17,089 bases of DNA, from the NCBI GenBank assembly GCA_016758965.1, contig JAEPRB010000498.1, positions 1 to 17,089 on the forward strand, read 5' to 3'. The notes beneath the pieces are model-generated. The model was given only the letters and a program-made list of their open reading frames with translations. It was not told the DNA's origin and did not search any database. The DNA comes from Circinella minor (Eukaryota; Mucoromycota; Mucoromycetes; Mucorales; Lichtheimiaceae). Positions within the stretch are counted from its first letter, which is position 1. Every line of letters starts with the position of its first letter. Shown here in pieces: positions 1-7,810 of this stretch. Both the position numbers and the translations under genes were made by a program.

Positions 1-129
1 CCAAAGGCCATGTTGTCCAGGTACGAAAGGTCGATGAACTTGAATATTTAATAACGACTATGTATTCAAGGTACTGCCATCCCAAGAGTTGATCGTGTAT
101 AGAAAATGTATTGTTATTGATACATATAG
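1..129 (+). other. Left-edge segment, possible end of an upstream reading frame
   Basis: A reading frame open from the window edge (first codon at 3) ends at TGA 90-92 and would give a 29-residue C-terminal tail containing VVQVRKVDELEYL. The composition is protein-like, but the segment is too short to assign and nothing is recognised. Donor-like GT sites follow CAG (20) and CAAG (70), and at 129/130 a clear ATAG|GTAAGT junction starts the first intron of the repeat ladder. It could equally be an exon of the repeated gene whose other exons lie to the left. No family call is made. Confidence 0.2.
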
Positions 130-1019
130 GTAAGTTCTATATTATTGCACACAAAAATAATTATTACATTGTGTATTCTAATTACAACTATTCTATTTTG
201 TACGTAGTAATTTCATTTTATAACCCTTAAAAACACAAAAAGTAAGTTGCATAACATTCGTTTAAAACATGAATTTTACTTGTCAAAAAATAACGTTTTT
301 ACTGACGAGTTCTTGTTTTAACACTTTAGAAAATATAAAAACCTCAAAAACCCCAAAAAAAACTTGTAAAAATCAAAAAACCCCCCAAAAAAAATTCTTT
401 CTTTTCTTTTTCTTTTTTTTTGGTAATTAACTTTTTATATTGTTCTATGAATTGGATATAAAACATGTTAAGGCATTGAATACTAATACAACAATCTTCT
501 TCTTTGTAGGCTCGTTCCCCTTCGCGTTCCCTTTCCTTTCTTGTTTTTTTTTTTGGTGTTGTTGGTCAGTTGGTGTTTTTTTATTAGAGGTACGTAATTA
601 TTTGGTCGGGTGGAGTAGTTAAATTTAAATATGCTAATATCATACATCTATTGCTATCCATATATATAGGTCGAGTTAACTCCCTCTATTTTTTATTATT
701 CAAAATACCCTGTTTATACGTATTAATATACACATTTTTATTTAAGGTAAATATTTTACAAGTATATTATGGATATTAGATACGTACGGACAAAAAGATC
801 TCATAGTTACAGTACTAATTATATTTAACGTAACTCATATCTATATCTATGTAGGTCGAGCTGCATCCCTCTTTTTTATTTATTCGAGAATATACACTTG
901 TTTTTCCTACCATTTTTGAGGTAAATATTCTATTAAAATAGTATGGGTATGGATGGGATGTTAAATGAAAATGATAGTGCAGTTACTGATCCTATTTATT
1001 ATATCTCATATCCATGCAG
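130..1019 (+). repeat. Repeat copy 0: intron/mini-exon ladder of the duplicated module
   Basis: This segment aligns by eye with 2673-3578 and partly with 1745-1933. It consists of intron-like stretches with canonical ends: 130-207 (GTAAGT...GTAG), 242-329 (GTAAGT...TTTAG), 423-509 (GTAATT, TACTAAT at 481, GTAG), 590-669 (GTACGT...ATATATAG), 747-854 (GTAAAT...TGTAG) and 921-1019 (GTAAAT...GCAG). The exon-like pieces between them are small: 208-241, 330-422, 510-589 (80 nt), 670-746 (77 nt) and 855-920 (66 nt). The last two both begin GTCGAG. Splice signals are well preserved while the exon text is low-complexity and frames are not maintained throughout. It may be the 3' part of a gene copy whose main exon has been lost or lies outside the window, or a non-coding spliced RNA. 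Confidence 0.6.
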
Positions 1020-1197
1020 AGGGTCTTCTTTAATTTCATAGGGGCATCTTTCATTTTTTTTGGTGAAAATAAAGAAGTGTGAAAGTAGGCACTTCTAAGT
1101 CTACCAGCAATGTATCACGCATTCTCTTGGTTTTTCATTCTCTTCCTGTTCACATTCCACCTCTTCCTCCCAATCCGACTTCTGCTCGTACATTTGC

Positions 1198-1744
1198 CCC
1201 CAGACTGATTGGAAGTTGGTTTGAATAAAATAATTAGAAGACATAGATATGAAGAAATTGCACAAAGAGACATCGCTCCAGTTCGACGATCCCGTTGTTC
1301 CGGCATGTCTGTTTCTACCGGTGCTCCTGAAGCTTCTGATGCTCCGGCTGCTGCTGTTGCTTCAGCTGTTGGTGACACTCTTGTTGGTGGTGCTGTCGGT
1401 AGCGCTACTGCTCCTGGTGTTAGTGCTTTTCTCGGTACTGCTCTTCCTGTTGATGACAGTGTTGTTGTTCGTTTTAGTGTGGCACGTGTTTGTGGCCGTG
1501 AAGATGGTGGTCTTGATGCTGGCCTCAGCGATGATGGTGCTGGTGTATGTGGTCGTGAAGGTGCTGCGGTAGGTGGTGCTCGTAGTGGTGAAGAACAGCA
1601 AGGAGAAGATGAAGATGACCCAATGGATGTAGATTGAGAAGTTCAGTGATGGTGAAGATATGGATGTGGATTGGTGGGAGGGGGACATGGGGGCGGATAT
1701 CTTCCCCCACCCAATACCACATCGTTGTGGTTCTGAAGGAGGAA
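1198..1744 (+). pseudogene. Broken tandem copy (copy 1) of the Ser/Ala-rich acidic-tail gene
   Basis: This is a relative of the gene at 1935-2758. The best frame, open from 1209 to 1637 but without a good ATG, carries IIRRHRYEE..IAPVRRSRCS, matching VIRRIQKQ..IALRRRLRSS of copy 2. An Ala/Gly/Val-rich stretch and an E/D-rich run ending DDPMDVD follow. The frame is blocked upstream by TGA at 1206-1208, within the region that aligns to copy 2. At 1635-1637 a TGA stands where copy 2 has TGG (Trp). Just after it, length differences shift the frame, yet 1660-1744 still encodes MDVDWWEGDM in another frame, and a donor GTAAGT at 1745 is conserved. Probable pseudogene. A third possibility, that unrecognised introns rescue the frame, is not excluded. 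Confidence 0.55.
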
Positions 1745-1933
1745 GTAAGTTCTGCCTGATTGCATGATAAAAAAAAAGACATTTGATTGTGTTTTCTAAT
1801 TATAACTACTTTATTTCGTAGAGTAGTTCTTTTTTTTTTTCATACAAAAGTAAGTTGCATAATATTTGTTTGTTTTTTTGCCTGTCAATAAAATAACTTT
1901 TTTCTTTCTTTTCTTTTTTTTTTTACTTACAAG
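1745..1933 (+). repeat. Copy 1 introns a and b, joined directly to copy 2
   Basis: Two introns homologous to those in the other copies. Intron a is 1745-1821 (GTAAGT...TCGTAG), matching 130-207 and 2673-2746. Intron b is 1850-1933 (GTAAGTTGCATAATAT...TTACAAG), matching 242-329 and 2778-2864, including the shared text GCCTGTCAA. The 28-nt piece between them (1822-1849) is T-rich. The A-rich exon and mini-exon ladder that follow intron b in copies 0 and 2 are absent here. Intron b instead runs straight into the first coding exon of copy 2, marking the duplication junction at about 1934. Confidence 0.55.
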
Positions 1934-1934
1934 T

Positions 1935-2758
1935 ATGACACGCTCTACTGCTTTCGATACTGCTCATTTTCTGAATGGTTCACGTATTCGTTTACAAATG
2001 CATCGTCCTCCTCCTGCTCCTCCACGCGTTCGACCTCCTCCCTGTATGTCACCTCCTTCAAGCACCCCCATTCCTGTAATTGTATCTAGCCCCAGCTTGA
2101 TACAACCAGGTTTGGGTCCAGTAATTCGAAGAATTCAAAAACAAGTAATCTCAAAAAAAGAGATTGCACTACGCCGTCGACTCCGTTCTTCTCAGGTCTC
2201 TTCTGCTCGCGCTGCTTTCTTGGTAGCTGCTACTATTTCGCATGGTTCTTCTGCTCCCTCCTCACCTCCGCTTTTTCATATATCCTCCATTTGCTCATCT
2301 CTCTCAAGCCTCTCTGCTCTCTCTCCTCCTGCTTCGTCTGCTTCCTCTCCTCCCTACTCTCCCGCTTTGTCTCTCTCGTCTCTCTCATCCGTCTCGTCTG
2401 GTTCCTCTGGTTCCAATAGTTCTCTTGTTTCTGGTGTTGATGATGTGTCTGTTAGTTCGGTTGGTGGTTATAGTGCTGGTGTTAGCTCTGATGTCGGCGT
2501 TGATGGTGTTGGAAGAGAAGAAGAAGAAGAAGAAAAAGGTGAAGGTGATGACCCCATGGAGGTTGATTGGAGATTTGGTGACAGAGAGTATATGGATGTG
2601 GATTGGTGGGAGGGGGATATGGAGGTGGATATCCCCCCCCCAATGGCACATCAATTTGGTTTTAAGGAGGAGGTAAGTTTTGTCGTATTGCATACAAAAA
2701 AAACCATTTTATTGTGTATTTTAATTATAATTGTTCTATTTTGTAGTTCATTTTATAA
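1935..2758 (+). CDS. Hypothetical Ser/Pro-rich protein with acidic tryptophan tail (copy 2)
   Basis: Predicted 249 aa from exon 1935-2672 plus 2747-2758, joined across a 74-nt intron (GTAAGT...TTTTGTAG) in phase 0. After the intron only three codons precede TAA at 2756-2758. ATG 1935 is preferred because the in-frame ATG at 1866 lies in a poly-pyrimidine stretch homologous to introns of the sister copies. The protein has no recognised domain. It shows a Pro-rich segment (about residues 24-60), a basic patch (VIRRIQKQ...RRRLRSS, about 75-98), a long Ser/Ala-rich region, a Gly/Val/Asp region, a run of Glu, and a distinctive tail with MEVD, MDVDWWEGD and MEVD. Low complexity and the decayed neighbour make expression uncertain. 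The repeated MxVD acidic motif could be a binding tail, but no function is assigned. Confidence 0.45.
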
Positions 2759-3578
2759 ACCAAAAAAAATCACAAAAGTAAGTTTCATAATACTTGTTTT
2801 TGCCTGTCAAAAACAAAAAGAACTTTTTTTATTGACACGTTTTTCTTTTTCTTTAATAATTTAGAAAACATAAAACCAACAAAAATCCAAAAAAAAAAAA
2901 AAAAAAAAAAAAGTATAAAGTCTTAAAAAAACCCCAAAGAAAAACTTGTAAAACTCAAAAAACCCAAAAAAATCTCTTTCTTTCGTTTTTCTTTTTTTTC
3001 TGGTAAGTAACTTTTTATATTATTATTATGAGTTGGATATTAATATAACAATATTCGTCTTTGTAGGCTCGTTTTCCTTTGCGTCTCTTCCTTTTCTTTT
3101 TTTTTTCTTGGTGCTGTTCCGTAGTCGGTGTGTTTTTTTTAGAGGTAAATATAATTGAGTTTATGGATTGAAAATAGAAAAGAGAAATGATGGTGTCAAT
3201 AATTTACTAGTTCTAATATGTAAATTACCTTTTATTTAGGTTGTAGTTGAGCTTGCTCACTCCCTCACATTTCATTGTACATATTTTTTTTGAGGTACGT
3301 AATTACTTGATGGGGTATGGGGAAATTGGTGACAGTGCTTGAATTTGTAGTGTACTAACATCATAAGTTTATTGTGCTATCCACATATATATAGGTCGAG
3401 CTGGCTCCCTCCACCTGTATATATTCATTAATATCCTCCTATGTTATATACCCTATTTATTTAAGGTAAATATTTTATAAATATATTGTGGATATGTGTA
3501 TGTATGGTGTGTTAAACGGAAATAGTATTGTAGTTACTAATCATGCTTACCATAACCCATTTCTATATATATATGAAG
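2673..3578 (+). repeat. Repeat copy 2: intron/mini-exon ladder
   Basis: This is the second full ladder, matching 130-1019. Introns are 2673-2746, 2778-2864, 3003-3066 (GTAAGT...TTTGTAG), 3145-3239 (GTAAAT, TTCTAAT, TTTAG), 3295-3394 (GTACGT, perfect TACTAAC at 3353-3359, ATATATAG) and a last one starting at 3466 (GTAAAT, TTACTAAT). The acceptor of the last one is degenerate: ATATATATGAAG near 3577 instead of ATATATAG. Exon-like pieces are 2747-2777, 2865-3002 (A-rich, with a long A run near 2889-2911), 3067-3144 (78 nt), 3240-3294 (55 nt) and 3395-3465 (71 nt). If this belongs to the 1935-2758 transcript it is an unusual 3' UTR with many introns. Alternatively it codes for hydrophobic mini-exons in another gene. 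Confidence 0.55.
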
Positions 3579-5689
3579 TGAAACCCCGTTAATTTCAAAC
3601 TTATATTTACAATTTTTTTTTTATATGATACATAATAAGAATGAGAGGTGAAAGTTATTGGAAGTAGATCACTTTAAAGGACAGATGGATAATGAATACA
3701 TACTGCATATATGCATACCACCTAAATAATGCTATTTAATTCTTTTATAAGGCCAAATAAAATAGTACCATAAACATATAAATCAACTGCGAAATACATT
3801 TTATGTCTTGAATAGAAGCGTACGATACGTATATTATATCTTTCATCCTGAACTATACTTAATATTTTTAAAAGAAAACATTTATACATTATAACACTCC
3901 AGCTGATTATATGATTATACAGTATCCCATATGTTGTAATGTCCATCACATAAGATATACACTAATAATTAATGAACTTTGTTATTATCATATGCTTGTA
4001 TTTTAAAAAAGTTATTTACGTATGTATGTATATGGTAACTTGATCATATATATTACGTGATGTAGTTTTACGTATTATCTCATAAAACGTCAAACATTAT
4101 TCAGGAAAAGTATCAATACACTGTTTTATCCCCTCATCTTTTTCAACAATGTGATTTTACATGTTGCAGTATTTTCTTTTTCTGTTTTTATATTGCTCTG
4201 TAAAATACTACTGTATGAGCTAAATGAATAAGGCATTTTCCGTTGTGTAAAAGCTAGAGATTAAGTCATTTTAGAATCCAAGAAATAATCACCAAGTACC
4301 ATAACAAAAATTCTGAATGCCTCTTGCTACGTACTGATGACCATTAAAAAAGAATATTACTAGACAAAACTATTCAGAGCAAAACTTGCTTCCTAAAGGC
4401 AGCTTCATCATTTGATTAATTTATCAGCTGAACGTAGTTTGGTAAGAGTACGTACCTAAAATATTGCTATTTTAAATAGCAATAAATCACAAAATGTATA
4501 CGATATACGAGCCGCTGTACGGATGCATTGATACAATGTTCACAGTCTAATTGCGGTATGAATACTTAATACACGCTGCATACTCAATGGATTTAACTTA
4601 TTGGGTTATATTATAAATAAATAAAAGGCACTGCCCACTTTAGTAAGTTTATAATGATATTTACATATGTCATGACATAAAAGATGTGAACAAGATGTGA
4701 AGATAAACATGGATGAACGGCTATAACTGTAAAAACATACTGAACGAATAATCACTATCAACGGCTAAAACGTCAATAGAGCACTTCTAAACAAAAAGAA
4801 AGATTTACGTAGTTTTATTTAATAGCATGATTTACCTGCAAATATCGGTCCAGCTGCACTGTTACGACTTCCTAAAAACTGTGGATAAATTCAGCATAGG
4901 AAATGTATCCTTTTAAAATGATTCGAATGAATTGCTTAATTGTCCGGCCATGAATGAGAAATTGGGGATACAGAATGGATATATGCAAAACGTTCAACAA
5001 TTATACTATGTTGATGGAAAAACCAATGATAGACTAGTAAAAAGAGTAACGACTAAAGCGAAATGACAGTGCTTCCTAATTAAGGGAAACGTTTGACCAA
5101 AGAACAAAGATATTTAATACATATAACCAAAATATTGGGCTTTTTTGAGGAACGGGAAAATTGTTGAGATGCATGATAAATAAAAAGTGAAAAAAAAGCG
5201 TGATAAAATAAAATAAAAAGAATAAATTTAATATATTTGACAAAAGTAATCGAGTGTCATGAAGCTAAGTACATTGCATTACTGATAAATCGTTTGGTGC
5301 TAAATGCATGGGCATAATTAAATAAGTAAGTCTATCAGTAAATATGCAGTTATTACGTACTTGTTTGATACGAGGTCGATTTTTGTGGGTTTTCAACAAC
5401 TTCCCACTTACGCAAGCCTATTTCAGTAGTGGATAATAATATATAAGACAAAAAACAACGTCTTGCTGTTGTCCTCATCAACTGGAAATAGTGTATATTT
5501 AAATAATAATTTTTAAAAAATGAAAGTGCATAATAATGTCATTTAATTCTTTTCACTATATGTACGTATGGGTGTAAATTTGTAGAAGAGAAAGCTGAAA
5601 GCCAGTATATATCACACGTTACCATATATATATGGGGAGTCATTACCTAGAAAAGAAAGAAAAAGTAAAGAATGACATGATTATCAATG
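3579..5689. other. AT-rich intergenic region, no supportable gene
   Basis: About 2.1 kb of AT-rich DNA without a convincing coding region on either strand. The longest frame (3722-3949, minus, 75 codons) has low-complexity, AT-driven composition and no recognisable motif. Local features are a perfect inverted repeat with 10-bp arms at 4463-4483 (ATTGCTATTT/AAATAGCAAT), a palindrome CCATATATATATGG at 5622-5635, and a possible minus-strand mini-exon at about 4849-4887 between TTTTTAG and GCAG|GTAAAT. None is enough for a gene call. Confidence 0.5.
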
Positions 5690-5691
5690 TA

Positions 5692-5854
5692 CAGGTTTTT
5701 TCCAAATTATTTGCGCTGAACTGAATTAATTTTGCGCCAATGAGAAAGGGAATTTTGCGCCACATATAAAATTATTTTGCGTTGCCTGGGGAATAATTTT
5801 GCGCCAATGATTTTGCGTTCCTGTTTTTGCGTTTTTTTTTGCGTCAAAATATTT
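5692..5854 (+). repeat. Left terminal inverted repeat of the Tc1/mariner element
   Basis: The outer 140 bp (5692-5831) match the reverse complement of the right end with only two differences seen by eye (CAGGT versus CAGGA, and GCGCCA versus GCGTCA). The remaining 11 bp (5844-5854) match again after a 12-bp T-rich insertion at 5832-5843. The repeat contains eight TTTGCG cores followed by GCC, GTT, CTG or GTC-type endings, including two copies of TTTTGCGCCAATGA. These subrepeats are likely transposase-binding sites, by analogy with IR/DR-type Tc1 elements. Confidence 0.9.
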
Positions 5855-5885
5855 ACTTCTTTGGTTCTTATAACTTTCTTTTAAA

Positions 5886-7321
5886 ATGGCTCATATGGAA
5901 TTCATTTACGAGTTTAATTGCATTGCTGATGAAATATTAGCTAACAGCTGCCCTGCTGAGCTGGTAGAAGAGGCTGATGCAGATCTTCTTTATCAAACAG
6001 AAATGGAATGGCAAGGAACTACTGGGGGGATTCAATCCCTGTATCAATTTGGTTCCTCCGAGATTCAAGTCGATGAAGAGATGACGGAAGTAGTGGCAGC
6101 AAATTCTGAAACTAGCGATACTAAATCTCGGGAGAATTCGAAAAAAGTTGCGACTAAAAAAAAGAGAGAAGAGCGCGGTCCATATAGAAAGTACAATGCT
6201 CTACAAATTCAACAGCTTTTTGACTTTGTCATCGAAATGGGCATGACTGCAAAAGCAGCCTCGCTTTCGGTTGGTATTAAGGTCAGGACTGGGCAGCACT
6301 ATGTACGTCAGTATAAGATCGATAATGAGCTACCTGTCATTATGACTGGGGCGAAAAAGCCCCTTGGACGTCCACCTACGTTGATCAGTGAACACACTGC
6401 GTTTCTTATTGAGTACTATGACAAACATGTGGATGCGGTACTTTTCGAAGCACGAGATGCATTGTATGAGCAATTCACTGATATATCAATCACTCTTAGT
6501 GGTCTTCATAAGCATCTTGTTGATAAAGCTGGTTTGACATTAAAGAAATTGGATAAACTACCATTGGCCAGAGTGACTGAAAAAACTCTAGATAAACGAG
6601 CAGAGCTGATTACTCGATGGAACAACGATTCTGAATTTGACTTTGAAAAACGTTGTGTGTTCATTGATGAAGCTGGATTCAATCTTCATATCCGTCGTAA
6701 TTTTGGTCGATCCAAGAAAGGAACTCCTGCTCGAGCTGTTGTTCCTACTCAACGTGGTGTGTCTGTTACAATCCTTGGTGCCATCTGTGAGCTTGGTGTC
6801 ATCAATGTATCGCTTAGAAAACCACAAGCCGTACAAAGCAGTAAGAAGCGAAAGCGAAGCAACGGTACCACAGTGTTGAATGGGCGAATTGGAACACGCA
6901 CTGAACATTTTATTGAGTTTTTGAACAAAGTCATGGACGTCCTTGATGAGAATGGTATGAAAGGACGTTACTTGGTAATGGATAACGCGCCCATCCATAC
7001 AAATAAATCAATTGAACAGCTTATAGAGCACCGCGGCTATAAGTGTGCTTACCTTGCCCCATATTCTCCCTTTCTAAATCCAATTGAAGAATTCTGGTCC
7101 AAAGTAAAACAAAGTATGTATGGAACATGATCGGTATTGTCGCTCTTAAGACTAATAGTATTATAATAATAGATGTCCGAAGAGATAGGTTGAGTGAAAA
7201 TGATCAATTAACTCCAAGAATAACTGAAGCAGTTAAACGAGTAACGAAGAATGATTGTATTGGATGGATTAAGCATGCGCATTCATTTTTTGACGCTTGT
7301 CTTGAGAAAAAAGTTTTGTAA
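5886..7321 (+). CDS. Tc1/mariner-type DDE transposase, one intron
   Basis: Predicted 458 aa from exons 5886-7113 and 7173-7321. The enzyme would bind the element's inverted repeats, cut and rejoin DNA into TA sites, acting in the nucleus. Residues 84-102 are basic (nuclear-localisation-like). About 103-225 form helix-turn-helix-type DNA-binding regions, with GRPP at 161-164 recalling the AT-hook-like GRPR linker of Tc1. The catalytic triad is D261 (FIDEAGFN), D366 (VMDNAPIH) and E401 (NPIEEFW), with 34 residues between D366 and E401. A second basic cluster KKRKR lies at 320-324. Without splicing the frame stops at 7128-7130, giving 414 aa and losing the C-terminus. Intron 7114-7172 has GTATGT, GACTAAT and AATAG, and joins in phase to VRRDRLSENDQL, a plausible C-terminal continuation. 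ATG 5886 follows a pyrimidine-rich leader inside the left repeat. No disabling mutation is seen. Confidence 0.88.
7114..7172 (+). other. 59-nt spliceosomal intron in the transposase gene
   Basis: Donor GTATGT at 7114, branch-like GACTAAT at about 7150-7156, acceptor ATAATAG ending at 7172. Removal joins A|AT (Asn) and restores one continuous frame of 1377 nt including the stop. Retention puts an in-frame TGA at 7128-7130, soon after the catalytic glutamate. Prediction rests on consensus and frame; no transcript was available. Confidence 0.75.
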
Positions 7322-7412
7322 CTACTTCTTGTACTTTTATAAATAGCTTCTTAATTCATAAAATAAACATTGATATAGGGAAAATAGTGTTGAAACTTGT
7401 ATACTCTGACGC

Positions 7413-7563
7413 AAATATTTTGACGCAAAAACAGGAACGCAAAATCATTGGCGCAAAATTATTCCCCAGGCAACGCAAAATAATTTTATATGTGACGCAA
7501 AATTCCCTTTCTCATTGGCGCAAAATTAATTCAGTTCAGCGCAAATAATTTGGAAAAATCCTG
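7413..7563 (-). repeat. Right terminal inverted repeat of the Tc1/mariner element
   Basis: A 151-bp inverted counterpart of 5692-5854, ending ...AAAAATCCTG next to the flanking TA at 7564-7565. It carries CGCAAA (complement of TTTGCG) repeats in the same order as the left end but lacks the left end's 12-bp T-rich insertion. Just inside it, near 7405-7412, another GACGCAAA extends the motif series. Confidence 0.9.
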
Positions 7564-7565
7564 TA

Positions 7566-7810
7566 TATAATAATTGGTACAATGAATATCTTATACACTC
7601 TCCATTCTCTCATATTGCCGTTATGCTTCAACAGATGCACCGAGTGGAAAAAAAAATAGATTAGCCAACACCGCCAACAGCAGCATCCACAAATATAAAT
7701 TACACCACTTCATCCGTAAAAATAAATTAATCCATAATAACATTTTTATTTATTATAATAATTGATAATAAGCCTCCTCTTAGTTCTCAAGATATAATAA
7801 TATAACTTGA
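7566..7810. other. AT-rich flank right of the transposon
   Basis: No coding region or RNA gene was recognised. The segment is A-rich with scattered CA-rich stretches (around 7660-7690) and TTTATTTATTATAATAATT near 7745-7765, which on the minus strand could hold poly(A) signals for anything ending at 7811. Confidence 0.4.

Larger units (their letters stand above)
5692..7563 (+). mobile_element. Complete Tc1/mariner-family DNA transposon (DD34E)
   Basis: An element of 1872 bp flanked by TA dinucleotides at 5690-5691 and 7564-7565, the target duplication expected for Tc1/mariner insertion. Both ends begin CAGG(T/A)TTTTTCC. Long terminal inverted repeats (5692-5854 and 7413-7563) surround a single transposase gene on the plus strand. 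The transposase frame is open once a 59-nt intron is removed, the repeats differ at very few positions, and the target duplication is intact. This suggests a fairly recent insertion and a possibly autonomous copy. Whether it moves cannot be told from sequence alone. Confidence 0.9.

Noticed and set aside
1249..1572. Leu/Val-rich open frame overlapping the copy 1 pseudogene
   Set aside because: It is the shadow of the Ala/Gly/Val-coding frame in another register; strings of CTG/GTT codons read as L and V, with no membrane-protein pattern beyond that.
1866..1934. Upstream in-frame start giving a signal-peptide-like N-terminus (MFVFLPVNKITFFFLFFF) for the copy 2 protein
   Set aside because: The sequence is the pyrimidine tract of an intron conserved in the two sister copies, so the hydrophobic run is most likely a by-product of poly-T.
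2242..2676. Leu/Pro-rich 144-codon frame
   Set aside because: Shadow of the Ser/Pro-rich coding exon at 1935-2672 in the +1 frame.
4463..4483. Perfect inverted repeat ATTGCTATTT/AAATAGCAAT as a possible small transposon or terminator
   Set aside because: Arms of 10 bp in very AT-rich DNA are not unusual and no target duplication or second copy was seen.
4849..4887. Minus-strand mini-exon between TTTTTAG and GCAG|GTAAAT, with GAAGTCGTAACA as in the end of 18S rRNA
   Set aside because: The rRNA-like match is only 12 nt and flanking text does not match; no neighbouring exons were found to build a gene.
3570..5690. Search for CRISPR arrays or a regular repeat-spacer series
   Set aside because: No regularly spaced repeats were found, and the spliceosomal introns elsewhere in the window show eukaryotic DNA.
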